Positions 1-9,609 of a stretch of DNA of 55,203 nt are shown here, in pieces. The stretch covers positions 1-55,203 of the forward strand of contig JAUJND010000020.1 in NCBI GenBank assembly GCA_030446505.1, given 5' to 3'. The notes below the pieces were generated by a model. The model was not told the DNA's origin, searched no databases, and saw only the letters and a list, made by a program, of their open reading frames with translations. Position 1 is the stretch's first letter, and each line of letters opens with the position of its first letter. Made by a program: the position numbers and the translations under genes. Source of the DNA: Chroococcidiopsidaceae cyanobacterium YX2bin18. Its GTDB lineage: Bacteria; Cyanobacteriota; Cyanobacteriia; Cyanobacteriales; Chroococcidiopsidaceae.

Positions 1-2313
1 CCAGCCTCACAACTGCCGCGAGCAAGAGTCTGCCCGTCAGGACAACAGGCGACGGGCAATCCCCAGTGCGCGTGTCCCCGAAAAGTTTTGAGGCATAGAC
101 CTGTGTTAGCATTCCATAGCTTTACGGAGGAGTCTAGACTGCCACTGGCGAGCGTCTGTCCATTGTGGGGCTAAAGGCAACTGACCATACTGGATTGCTA
201 TGCCCTTGCAGCGTGTTGAGGCATTGACCTGTGCTGACGTTCCACAAGCGCACGGTCTGGTCATAGCTACTACTCGCAAGGATGTTACCCTTGGGACTGA
301 AGGCAACTGATAGGATTGAATTGGGATGTTCCTGCAACGTGTTGAGGCATTGACCCCTATTGGCATCCCATAAACGCACAGTTCTGTCATAACTGGCACT
401 AGCAAGGGTGTGACCATCTGGGCTGAAAGCAACTGACCATACCCAATTCGTGTGTCCTTCTAGCGTTTTGAGACATTGACCCGTGCTAATGTCCCACAAT
501 TTCACAGTTTGATCTTCACTACCACTAGCAAGTATGTGACCATCGGGGCTAAAGGCAACTGACCACACCTGCTTACTATATCCTTGCAGCGTGTTAAGGC
601 ATTGACCACTGCTGACGTCCCACAAGCGCGCGGTTTGGTCTTCACTACTACTAGCTAGGGTGTCACCCTGGGGATTGAAAGTAAGTGAGTATATCTGCTT
701 AATATGCCCCTGTAGGCTTTTGAGGCATTGACCGCTGTTGACATCCCAGAATCGCATTGTTTGGTCATCACTGCCACTGGCAAGGGTGTAGTCATCTGGA
801 CTGAAAGCAACTGACCATATTCGATTGGTATGACCTTGCAGCGTTTTGAGACATCGACCAGTGTTCACATCCCATAAGCGCACAGTCTGGTCTTCACTAC
901 TACTGGCAAGTATGCAACCGTCAGGACTGAAGGCAACCGACCAGACCCAGTTTGTATAACCTTGCAAAGTTTTGAGGCATTGACTGCTGCTGATGTCCCA
1001 CAATCGCACCGAGGAGTCGTAACTACCACTAGCAAGCATGGAACCATCAGGACTAAAGGCAACTGACCAGATCCAGTTCGTATGACCTTGCAGCGTTTTG
1101 AGGCATTGACCAGTGTTCACATCCCATAACCGCACCGTCTGGTCTTCACTACCACTAGCAAGGATGCCATCCTTAAAGCTGTTCGCATCGCATTGCGGAG
1201 CAAAGGCTACTGACCATACCTGCTTGGCATGGCCTTGCAACTTTTTGAAGCATTGACCACTACTGATGTCCCACAACCGCACCGAGGAGTCTTCACTTGA
1301 CAAGGGTACAACCATCGGGACTGAAGGCAACCGAGCGGACCCAATCCGAGTGTCCCTTACGAATGAATATTTGCTGCCCATCAGCACGCCACAGGCGAAC
1401 CTCACCACTGGCAGTTCCTGCAGCTAAAAGCTCTCCATTGGGGCTAAAAGCGACTGTATGAATACTACAAAAGGTTTGGGTAAAAACTGACTCTTTTAGA
1501 TCGGTGCGTGTAAAATTGACATTGTGTAGATCCACACCCTGTAGATAAGCTTGCCAAACCGCGAGATCGGAAAAGTGGTAGCTTGTTAGATCGCTTTTCA
1601 GTTGGACGAGAAGATTAATCGTATTTCCCGCTGCATACCCTGGTCTTAGCGGTGATTTTTGTCGTAATATTGATAGGATTTGCTGGAGGTTACTTTCAAC
1701 CTCTTTTTTGCTTAAAGTCGAAAGAAGTGTATTTGCAACAGGCTTAAGAATGAGGCGAACTTGACTGCTCCTGACAAAATCTTTCGCCTGAGCCTTGATC
1801 AAAGCGTGAGTGTTAAAAAGGGCAAGTCTTCCAGTGTTAAGCTCTATACAAACTTGCTCTATCAATCGGTCAGTCACGTATTCCATTACGACAGGCTGTA
1901 GCGTAAAAAGTGCTACTGTCTGACTTTTTTCAATCAACGTAAGCGTAGCCTTCTCGATTAGCGATCGCCTCAGGAGAGATTCCAGCGCTTCTAGTAGTTT
2001 TGTTGATGATATAAGCGATATAACATCTTCCCGCAATTCTGAAATTGCAACTGGTTCGCGATTAATTGCTAGCCAGTACATGATCTCCATTTCTAAATCT
2101 GACAAGCGATTAAACTGCTGCTCTAGAAGATTGTGGATACTCCCAAAAACTGTCGCACCTTGTCCTAAAAATTCAGAAATATTACTATCAAATAATTCTT
2201 GAATAGTAGTACAGACTATCTTTAGAAACTGTTTGTAAATAGATATTAAGCGATGAACTAGCTGAAAACGAGATGAGAGATATCTAAAGAATGACGAGAT
2301 AACCTCAACACAG

Positions 2314-2566
2314 ATGAGCCATCAAGTGTATTCCAGCGACCTAAACGACGCAGAAGGGGAACGAATTGCTCCCTTGTTGCCACCTACAAAACCTGTAGGG
2401 AAACATAGAAAGGTTGAGTTGAGAGATGTCCAAGGGTGCCATTTTTTATCGAGCTGATAATGGAATCAAATGGCGTGCGATGCCCAAAGATTTTCCGGCT
2501 TGGCAAACAGTGTATGGTTACTATCGGCTGTGGGTCAAACTTGGGGTGTGGGAACAACTCAACTTA
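2314..2566 (+). pseudogene. IS5-family transposase, N-terminal fragment
   Basis: From ATG 2314 the translation reads SSDLNDAEGERIAPLLPPTK. After a frameshift near 2430 it continues FYRADNGIKWRAMPKDFPAW and YGYYRLWVKLGVWEQLN. These are the typical N-terminal segments (DUF4096-like domain) of cyanobacterial IS5-family transposases. The frame ends abruptly at 2566 where the IS1-like element begins. None of the catalytic DDE residues remain. It belongs to the element whose outer ends are at 2225 and 3517. Confidence 0.8.
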
Positions 2567-3469
2567 GGGTAGTGCGTCAAATGATGGTGGGATAAGTAAC
2601 GAGCTCATGCCAAGTCCAAGACTGTAGCGTTAATCCTGCTCGTTGAGCCGCTGTAGTCTTCAATCGACTATGTTGCCAAATCCAGTTGAAATAACTCACC
2701 ACTAACCGCGTCGTCACCTTGGTTTGCTCCCACACCTTGCCAAACTTATTCTGTTTGCGATGCCATCGTCCGGTTTGTTGTCTAACAATGCCATTCGTTC
2801 TCTCAATCGTTGTGTCTTGTCTTTACCAATGTAGTGAAGGATTTCAGGAGGTAGGACTCGTTCGTAGCCTCCCCAATCATCGCTATTGAACCGTTTGCAG
2901 GCGGTTTTCCCTTCACTACTGATGACTAATTCCGATTGGCAATTCATCGGTGTGTTTCCCACTCTTGCTGCCAAAATCAGTCCACTTGAATCAGCTAAAC
3001 TAATTGCAATCCAACAATCACCTACCTCTAGCTCCTCTGGGAGGCATTGCTTCTGTTTTTGAAACAAACGACCACAGTTCATCCGCACTCACTTCCTCGG
3101 TTCGCACCGCTTGAACTTCAGCGTTATGCACCAACTGCGCCTGCTGGCTGGCGGCACGAACAATGCTCACCACTGTGTTGTATGCGAGTCCTGTCGTCCG
3201 GCTAATCCCTCTGAAACTGCTGCCTTCACTGTGCGCCTGGAGTACTTGCCGAACCTGTTCTGGAGTGACGTGGCGATGGTAATACAAGGTGTCAAACCGT
3301 TCATTGAACGTTTGCTTGCATTGCGAGCAGAAATAGCGTTGGCTGCCATTCGGAGCTTTACCATGTTTATGGGTGCGGGAATAACCACAGAGCCGACATT
3401 CCATAGTTCAGGACTGAGAGTAGATGCACTTCTACTTTACCTAACCCACCATGATTTGATGCACTATCC
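2567..3469 (-). mobile_element. IS1-like insertion sequence
   Basis: Its imperfect terminal inverted repeats are about 33 bases long: GGGTAGTGCGTCAAATGATG at 2567 on plus, and GGATAGTGCATCAAATCATG read inward from 3469 on minus. Total length is about 0.9 kb, close to the usual size of IS1-type elements, with one transposase region on the minus strand. No clear target duplication is visible at the immediate flanks, which fits later deletion of the adjacent IS5-type sequence. It sits inside the IS5-type remnant, so it is the younger insertion or was left by a deletion next to it. Confidence 0.8.
2578..3404 (-). pseudogene. IS1-family transposase (frameshifted)
   Basis: The N-terminal part (3404 to about 3055) has a CxxC...CxxC zinc ribbon (MECRLCGYSRTHKHGKAPNG, then FCSQCKQTF) and a helix-turn-helix, as in InsA. 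The following part (about 3060-2578) has SLADSSGLILAARVG, FNSDDWGGYERVLPPEILHY and KVTTRLVVSYFNWIWQHSRL, as in the InsB catalytic region. The frame changes at CAAAAACAG (3053-3061) and again near 2820. The first change is where IS1 elements use programmed frameshifting, but the run here is A5 rather than the usual A6. The second change indicates real decay. Confidence 0.8.
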
Positions 3470-4594
3470 AATAGACGAACATGGAAAGATGCTTAATTTT
3501 TGTTTACAAACAGTTTCTTAATGCTAATGGGTTGCCTACATAGTGATTAATGAGTTCTTTCCGTTTGTCTTCTGAGCCAAAGAAGCCTTCTGCTTTAAAG
3601 ATTTCCTGTCCTTCTGCCACCTGCAAACCCGTGAGTTGCCACGATCGCACGGGTCGGAATTTTCCTTCGTTTGATGCCAGTCCTATGGGTTTTTTCCCGA
3701 CTCGTAAGGAGCAACAACTTTGATGACGTGTTTCTCCCATTTGTCTGAGTAGCTCGCCATAATTCTCATAGCCAGATCGACGATAGTGTCCAGCGATCCT
3801 TCTTGCAGAATTGCCTCTGCATTATCTAGGATCAATAGACAGCGGTGCGCTTGTAAACAATGAATCAGTAACGAGATTCTACGTTCTACGTTTTCTGGCA
3901 AATCAACTTGTTGCTGATTGGATAGAAATTTAATCGAGTCTGCAAGATCTCGTGGATCGGTGGCGCATTGCGGAAGCGATCGCCAGATTAGATACTCAAA
4001 CTCACCTTGAATCTGTTCTGCTAGCTTCACAGCCAGAGCAGTTTTACCAATACCTCCCATGCCAAGCAGAGTCACTAGTTTTGCAGCGATCCTTGACGAG
4101 CCATTGCTCTAGCGTTGCTAGTTCTTCGGTGCGACCCTAGAAAACGGACACATCAATCGCCTCACTCCAGTCTTGGTGCGCTTTGGTAGTCGCTCCCCCA
4201 GCATCGCCAAGGTTAGACGCTCTTAATTCAGGATCAGGGTTCTGAGCACTGATGTTAATATCTGCGGTATCCGACGCTGTAACTGATACTTGAGGTGGCG
4301 ATTCTCCTAGGGAGAGGCTATGTGCTAGCAGCAGGCGAAGTGAATTGCTTCGCTGCCTCAAGACTGAGCGAAAGGTACTTTTGGTGACCTTCTCTCCACA
4401 CGCCTTCGAGAGTAAATTCCATAACTTGGCACCCAGCCTCCCTGAGATAATCTGCATCATAATCGGTGGTTTCGGCAATTTCTAGATAAGTCTGCCCTTC
4501 CCAAAGCCCCACGAAAAACTAGCTCTTGCGCTTGAGTTAAATGCTCTGGGTACAGAAGTGTATCCACGATGACCAATGCTTCTTCTCCGCTCAT

Positions 4595-5075
4595 GGGTCA
4601 CAATCACCTCGAAATCTTCTGACAGTGGAGGCTTTGTGCTTTTTTCCTCACAAAACTACTGCTTTTTTCCTACAAAGTTACTAATTTTTTCTTACTGTCA
4701 ACTTTGAGTAAATGTTTTATTCTGACCTTAGCTAAAGCAGGGCAGACCCTGATTGAAGTCTGGAATTATACAAATAAAACCTGCCTTTGCAAGTCAGAGC
4801 ACCTCAATTACTCTTAGTCCGCGTCGGCGGACGGAGCGCATATAACCGCAAATTCTATTTGCCAGGTAGTTTTGCGAGAAGTCTAATGTGGTCTGCTGCA
4901 AGATATGAGGTACTCAAAACTGCTTTTGGCATATACCTTTAGAAGTATTTCTTGTAAAAATTCAAAGATATTCAGGAGTGATGAATATGTTTAGGACTAG
5001 TCGTGCAAACAAGGATATATCTGGAAAGACTGCGATGAAGCCTCTACGCTCCGTCCCTAGTATTGCCGTTGCAGT
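4595..5075. other. Intergenic stretch, no gene seen
   Basis: There is no convincing coding sequence between the NB-ARC start and the decayed gene at 5.1 kb. It holds a short GC-rich palindrome of a type common in cyanobacterial intergenic DNA (GTCCGC-GTCG-GCGGAC, near 4818-4834) and AT-rich sequence that may include the former NB-ARC promoter. Confidence 0.5.
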
Positions 5076-6247
5076 TTGGCATCTACAATAAATTTTCTTC
5101 CCTTTTTTAACCAACGTGGATTTGCCATCAACTTACCTCAGGGAACTAGTCTCTTGCCGCGCAGTCAGTGGACTAAACAACCCACAAATGGGGAGATAAC
5201 AAAGGAACTATTTGGGCAAATACAAGGGGTTTGGGGTTGTGTAAAATTTGATGTACTTCCTGATAACAGCGATATTATCTGTGGCTACCTAAGTATCTTT
5301 CCCGTTCCTCAACCCCAGGAGTTAGTCCTCCATATCCAGGCTCTAATTGGACCTGCATTCCGTCCCCAAATGTCTTGATTTATACAGTACCCTTCTATAA
5401 GGGATTGTGTTACTTCTCTTCAACGGCGATCTCTCTCGGAAAGGTGCTCTATCCAACCATTGCTCAAGCTGGACAGGCAGTACAAGACCGAGTCCGCATC
5501 TCACAAATATTGCAAGCGGTGTCCCTGTCGCTAAATGTCTGCAACCGGATGGTAAGGGCGGTTCTATTACTGTTTACCGTGTAAACCCTAATGCAATAGA
5601 ACTCAGACTTAAGCTCTTTATTCCAAGTCCAGTCGCTCAAGTAAAAATTCTTGGCATCCCAACTCTATTGTCCTACGGCGGTGACAACCGCAGTTTCTCA
5701 TATAACGGTAGTACATTTAGAAGTATACAAAGTGTTGTTATCGATCCTACTAAGGCAAATCCACAAAGTCTCGCGTTTGGGACTATCAAGAATCAACAGA
5801 GTATCACCCTTTTGATGTACAACAGGTCGCAGGTAAACCAGACTGGTGGTATGAGGCTAAACCTGGGACACAACCGATTAAACGATTGAAGTTAGCACCT
5901 ACAAATGAAAATAACAAAATTACTGTTACTCGTTTAAGCCAGGACACTTCAAAAGTTACACATTTTCTTGAGAGGAAGCAACCCTCTCAATTTAGCAGCT
6001 CCACCATTCGACGCTAACATCAATGTTTTATTCGCCAATTACCGGGTCAAGCACCTCAATACCGGATTGAGGGAGGTCATGATGGATTTCCCGCATATGA
6101 ACTCTACGTCAATGGCGCTAGAGCATATGGACATGACCCAGTAGCAGCAGGAAAACCCCAAGTGACCTATTTGGTGGTCCAGGCGAGATGAAAATAAATA
6201 CTCCTTACCGTAACGTAACCTGTCCCAGTGGAGCTAATAATGTTTGA
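5076..6247 (+). pseudogene. Decayed gene, possibly a DUF3238-like protein
   Basis: Several overlapping frames read in one direction and join into one protein if single-base shifts are allowed. Recognisable pieces are LRLKLFIPSPVAQVKILGIP, SYGGDNRSFSYNGSTFRSIQ, VVIDPTKANPQSLAFG, then FDANINVLF, GQAPQYRIEGGHDGFPAYEL, YVNGARAYGHDPVAAG and MKINTPYRNV, ending at TGA 6245-6247. The pattern (GGDNRSF, GHDGFPAYELY, YGHDP) resembles the uncharacterised DUF3238 family, but this is from memory of the motif only. At least five frameshifts are needed. The true start is unknown, and the part before 5400 may be a different gene. Confidence 0.45.
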
Positions 6248-6288
6248 TTAGCTTTCTGTTGCACTAGTTATTACTTAATAAGCAAAAA

Positions 6289-6357
6289 CCCTGTCTATTA
6301 AGATTTAGTTGGTTCAAAAGCTAAATCTAGCTGACCTCTAATGCTTTAAAAACAGGG
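6289..6357. repeat. Nested inverted repeat in the 6248-6598 gap
   Basis: Inner arms GATTTAG (6302-6308) and CTAAATC (6321-6327) are enclosed by outer arms CCCTGT (6289-6294) and ACAGGG (6352-6357). It could be a terminator of the decayed gene upstream or the remnant of a small mobile element. No gene is seen in the rest of 6248-6598, apart from the Shine-Dalgarno sequence GAGGGG just before 6599. Confidence 0.4.
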
Positions 6358-6598
6358 CTTTCACGAAAGAAAATTAGAATTAGTCAAGCTAGGGTCGCTA
6401 CCAGAATTAGCGATCCGCCGTTGCTGATCCAGCTATTTGCAGGCGTGGGGCAAGTTGGTAAAATCTTTGCTTCACATCATTGCACCTTATCTAAACCTCG
6501 TCGTTGAGTCTTTGAGTCTCGTTAGCGAGTATCCGAACCTCGCGGCGATCTCCCCACCAACAACAAAGCTATAATTAAACGTTTCTTGAGGGGCAATC

Positions 6599-7666
6599 AT
6601 GGATAAAGCGTCTTTGCTAAATCAAGTGGTACTCAGGTTTAAGGACGAATTTAAGGAACACCGTGAAAATGTTTCGGCAGTACGATTAACATCTGATCAG
6701 CATTTGTGGCTGGGTTCGGATGAAACTTCAACCATTGAACGCCTTTCTTTTGTTGATTCTCAGACATTTGCAAAACACAAACAATTTCGGGTTGCAGATT
6801 TTATTGAATTACCAGAACCAGAAGACAAGGAAATTGATATTGAAGGATTTGCCTATGCTGGCCACTACCTTTGGTTTGTTGGTTCCCACAGCTGGAAACG
6901 CAAAAAAGCCAAAGACGATAAAAATGATCAAAAAAACATTGAGAGACTAACAGAACTTGAATCAGAAGCAAATCGCTATATTCTAGGGCGTATACCGCTT
7001 GTCAATGGCGAATTATTGCCGTCCTGCCCACACCCTGATAATCCAAATGAAAAGCTAAGTGCTGCCAAACTGTACGTAACCAACCGGGGAAACTTGCTAA
7101 TGGATGCCTTGGCAAGCGATCCACATCTTGGCTCGTTTGTTGGAGCAGCGATTCCGGGTAAAGAAAATGGCTTTGATATTGAAGGTTTAGCTGTTTATAA
7201 GAACCGTATTTTTCTTGGTTTGCGTGGTCCCGTGCTACGCGGCTGGGCTATCATTCTGGAAATAGAGCTAGAGACGATTAGCCTAGGACGGCTGTTGCTA
7301 AAGCAAATCGGGGAGCAAGGGCAGCAATACAAAAAGTATTTTGTCTACTTAAATGGTTTAGGAATTCGAGACTTGTGTTTGGATGGTGAAGACTTGTTGA
7401 TTCTGGCAGGACCGACGATGGATTTAGATCGTCCTGTTAAGGTTTATCGGTTGAAAGATGGTGTAAATCTCCAAGAAAACGTGCTGTCAAAACCTAAAGC
7501 GGTACTAGAGATTCCTTATGGCAACGGTGACGATCATGCTGAGGGAATGACTTTTTTTACTGACATTAATCAAACACCCTCGCTACTAGTGGTTTATGAC
7601 TCTCCAGCTAAGAGGAGGCTGGAGGGCGATGGTGAAGTTGTAGCGGATGTGTTCAAGCTGAATTAG
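6599..7666 (+). CDS. DUF3616 domain-containing protein
   Basis: This 355-residue protein is intact, with Shine-Dalgarno GAGGGG six bases before the ATG. It has the family's duplicated signatures IDIEGFAYAGHYLWFVGSHS (about residues 80-99) and FDIEGLAVYKNRIFLGLRGP (about 195-215). These suggest a beta-propeller-like fold whose blades carry the D-I-E-G motif. A late AEGMTFF segment is also typical. No signal peptide or membrane segment is seen. Function is unknown. It converges on the ferredoxin-like gene with a 4-base overlap of the stop codons. Confidence 0.8.
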   Translation: MDKASLLNQVVLRFKDEFKEHRENVSAVRLTSDQHLWLGSDETSTIERLSFVDSQTFAKHKQFRVADFIELPEPEDKEIDIEGFAYAGHYLWFVGSHSWKRKKAKDDKNDQKNIERLTELESEANRYILGRIPLVNGELLPSCPHPDNPNEKLSAAKLYVTNRGNLLMDALASDPHLGSFVGAAIPGKENGFDIEGLAVYKNRIFLGLRGPVLRGWAIILEIELETISLGRLLLKQIGEQGQQYKKYFVYLNGLGIRDLCLDGEDLLILAGPTMDLDRPVKVYRLKDGVNLQENVLSKPKAVLEIPYGNGDDHAEGMTFFTDINQTPSLLVVYDSPAKRRLEGDGEVVADVFKLN

Positions 7667-8067
7667 AGATTAGTGGAGATTGCTTGGACTGGACAGGTAG
7701 GGATGCATTGTTCGCAGACAATACAGCGCGATCGCGTGAATGTTAGCCGATAGGTTTGCGGATCAAGAGTAAGAGCTTCAGTGGGGCAAACACCAGTACA
7801 AAGCCCACAGTCTACACAGATGTCTTGATCGATTACAATTTCAGCTAAGGCGTGGGAGACATTAATATGCTGCGATCGCATCCACTCAATTGCCGCATCT
7901 AGCTGATCAATATCTCCCGATAGTTCAACTACCAGGGTGCCAATTTGATTTGGGGCAACTTGAGCGCGGATAATATTTGCCGCTACGTTAAATTCTTTCG
8001 CTAGTCGATAAGTGACTGGCATTTGAATAGCTCGTTTAGGAAAGGTCAACGTTAACCGTTTTTTCAC
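7663..8067 (-). CDS. NIL domain / 4Fe-4S ferredoxin protein
   Basis: This 134-residue protein begins with an NIL-type ligand-binding domain (about 1-78: LTFPKRAIQMPVTYRLAKEF, IDQLDAAIEWMRSQHINV). It ends with two 4Fe-4S clusters, CVDCGLCTGVCP (about 92-103) and CIVCEQCIPTCP (about 114-125). NIL domains occur in methionine-uptake ATPases and, fused to ferredoxins, are common in cyanobacteria. A role in sulfur metabolism, such as electron supply in methionine or homocysteine synthesis, is proposed for related proteins. The function here is inferred. The frame is complete and all eight cysteines are present. Confidence 0.85.
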   Translation of the reverse strand: MKKRLTLTFPKRAIQMPVTYRLAKEFNVAANIIRAQVAPNQIGTLVVELSGDIDQLDAAIEWMRSQHINVSHALAEIVIDQDICVDCGLCTGVCPTEALTLDPQTYRLTFTRSRCIVCEQCIPTCPVQAISTNL

Positions 8068-8216
8068 AGTGTCACAATTTCAATTACCCTGTCCTTCTAG
8101 CGTAGTGGAGATTTTATTTAATCGTTAACTGTAGGCTAGAACACAAAGAATGCAAGATGTTGATGGGTGTTCGGTTAAACTGAAGACAACAGTTAATAAG
8201 TTTTAATAAAAATCTG

Positions 8217-8810
8217 ATGGCAGGAAATTTAGGGGAATCGCCAGTAGGATCTCAACAATCTGATTCGACTGTGGGCAAGCGTGTGAGAAATCTACTAATT
8301 GTTTTAGTTGCGATCGCGCTTACAGTTGCCTTGTTCTTTGGACTACAGACGCAAAAAAAATCCGTATCCCTGACTAAGATAGATGAACAGTCGACACCTG
8401 ACTATCTGGCATTGGGCACCGGCAAGCAAACGATGATGGAGTTTTATGCAAATTGGTGTAGCAGCTGTCAGGCGATGGCACCGGATATTGCTCAGTTGGA
8501 ACAGCAGTATGCTGATGTAAATTTTGTAATGCTGAATGTGGATAACACCAAGTGGCTACCGGAGATTTTGCAATACCGAGTAGATGGAATTCCGCATTTT
8601 GTATTTTTGAATAAGCAAGGAGTGGCGATCGCTCAGACAATTGGTCAACAACCCCGCACTGTTATGGCGACGAACTTAGAAGCTCTAATTGCTGGCTCGA
8701 CTCTACCTTACGCTCAAAGTAGTGGTCAAGTTTCCAAATTTGCTGCTCCAGTAGCACCAGCAGGCGGTTCAGATGATCCTCGCCTTCATGGTAGCCAGGT
8801 AGTGAATTAG
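8217..8810 (+). CDS. txlA: Thioredoxin-like membrane-anchored protein, TxlA/HCF164 type
   Basis: This 197-residue protein has one N-terminal membrane segment (about residues 24-43, LLIVLVAIALTVALFFGLQT) followed by a thioredoxin domain with active site WCSSC (residues 80-84), MMEFYANW before it and the cis-proline segment VDGIPHFVFL after it. TxlA and its plastid homologue HCF164 pass reducing power across the thylakoid or plasma membrane for cytochrome maturation. The catalytic domain is expected on the lumenal or periplasmic face. The C-terminal tail is low-complexity. The gene is intact and stands alone. Confidence 0.85.
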   Translation: MAGNLGESPVGSQQSDSTVGKRVRNLLIVLVAIALTVALFFGLQTQKKSVSLTKIDEQSTPDYLALGTGKQTMMEFYANWCSSCQAMAPDIAQLEQQYADVNFVMLNVDNTKWLPEILQYRVDGIPHFVFLNKQGVAIAQTIGQQPRTVMATNLEALIAGSTLPYAQSSGQVSKFAAPVAPAGGSDDPRLHGSQVVN

Positions 8811-9004
8811 TTGAGGTATTTTCCGGAAGGCGATCTCTCCTATCCTGCCCCGCACAATCACCGTTGTCACTCCTCGCCGCTCTCTCTATGCAGCAGCCGA
8901 TCAACCTTGTTCTCAATTCTGCTTAGTCTCCCTAGAACAAAGTTATCACTTGTCCCTGGGGTATCCCGCGCGATCGCCTCCATTGGTGTTAGTCATTTCT
9001 CCTC

Positions 9005-9433
9005 CTAATCAGGCAAAAATTCTAGACTTAGAATCTCCTGTACAGAGTATGGGCAGTTTTGAGGAAACAGGTTTATGTTCAGCTTGGTTTCCTTATGCGC
9101 CCATTCTTTTGCTTCTGCATAGGTTTCCTGTACGCTTTCCTTGAGGTAATTCTTTAAACTGGGTTGGTCTTTGAACACACGTCCTATCCGCTTCCGGCTG
9201 TTGTCAATTGAGGCTTCCCAACTACCACTTCTCATTGACGGTTGATATTGCCACTTTAATAAGTGAGCTAGCAACAAAACGGTGTAGCTGTACAGTTCCC
9301 GCTTGTTACTCCGATTCAATGCCTCTAACTCCTCAATCAGATGCGGGATATCAAGAGAATCCCATTTTTGATGCTGTAGATTGGTTATTTGCTCTGATAG
9401 CCAGTGTTCATAGTCGGTTTCGTATAAGGTCAT
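9005..9433 (-). CDS. DUF29 domain-containing protein
   Basis: The protein is 142 residues from the ATG at 9433, which follows a strong Shine-Dalgarno GGAGGGG. An in-frame ATG at 9520 exists but adds 29 residues unlike the family. The motifs YETDYEHWLSEQ, LDIPHLIEELEALNRSNKRE, LLLAHLLKWQYQP and GSWEASIDNSRKRI are the standard DUF29 series. DUF29 proteins are small, helical, very common in cyanobacteria, often in multiple copies, and of unknown function. It sits next to mobile-element debris, consistent with an accessory gene. Confidence 0.85.
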   Translation of the reverse strand: MTLYETDYEHWLSEQITNLQHQKWDSLDIPHLIEELEALNRSNKRELYSYTVLLLAHLLKWQYQPSMRSGSWEASIDNSRKRIGRVFKDQPSLKNYLKESVQETYAEAKEWAHKETKLNINLFPQNCPYSVQEILSLEFLPD

Positions 9434-9609
9434 TTCCCCTCCTTCACTGGTTCTAGGTCGGATAAATGCGATCGCCCCTGGCAGTACCTTTGGTATCGCC
9501 TGTTCTTCTGTTTGCTTCATTTAGGTTTTGTAGGCAGGTCTTTCAGCCATTCCTCTAAGTCTTTACCTGGTGGCAAGTAACCAAGAAAACCACTGAAACA
9601 CTTTGTAGA

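Larger units (their letters stand above)
2225..3517. mobile_element. Nested IS insertion: IS5-family remnant carrying an IS1-like element
   Basis: The ends are inverted repeats beginning GAAACTGTTTGTAAA (2225-2239 on plus, 3517-3503 on minus), with further similarity about 15 bases inward. A 3-base duplication TTA lies at 2222-2224 and 3518-3520. Removing the insert restores the NB-ARC reading frame. Inside the left end is the 5' part of an IS5-type transposase; after 2566 comes an IS1-like element with its own ends; only about 48 bases follow before the right end. The 3' part of the IS5-type transposase is therefore lost, and the composite is immobile unless helped in trans. Confidence 0.85.
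1..4594 (-). pseudogene. NB-ARC / WD40-repeat STAND protein, degraded and interrupted by IS elements
   Basis: Reading on the minus strand from ATG at 4594, the pieces give a small N-terminal domain (about 4594-4320, motif EGQTYLEIAETTDYDADYLR, as in cyanobacterial NB-ARC/vWA-associated N-terminal domains), an NTPase domain (P-loop GMGGIGKTALA near 4060-4030, Walker B LLILDNAE near 3825), a helical linker (about 2220-1500) and at least ten WD40 repeats of about 42 residues (about 1480 to the window edge). Such STAND proteins use the NTPase as a switch and the WD40 propeller as a sensor; some are defence proteins. The frame is broken near 4510, at an in-frame TAG at 4137, near 4087, near 3750, near 1300 and near 170, and by the IS cluster at 2225-3517. 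Excising the insert and one TTA copy restores NPLALKIVCTTIQ exactly, so both halves are one gene. The 3' end lies outside the window. Confidence 0.9.

Noticed and set aside
106..432. Tandem repeats in 1-1300 as a CRISPR array or minisatellite
   Set aside because: The 126-base period translates into WD40 repeats on the minus strand; there are no short identical repeats with unique spacers.
3053..3061. IS1-type programmed frameshift as the full explanation of the broken IS1-like transposase
   Set aside because: The site has A5C rather than A6C, and a second frame change near 2820 has no such site, so decay is the better explanation.
3111..3521. 136-residue plus-strand frame across the IS1-like element
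   Set aside because: It is antisense to a clear transposase with zinc-ribbon and HTH motifs.
8811..9144. Plus-strand open frames after txlA (ITVVTPRRSLYAAADQPCSQ and onward)
   Set aside because: They read like a protein fragment but match no family I know, have no start with a ribosome-binding site, and run into the DUF29 gene on the other strand. Left unannotated.
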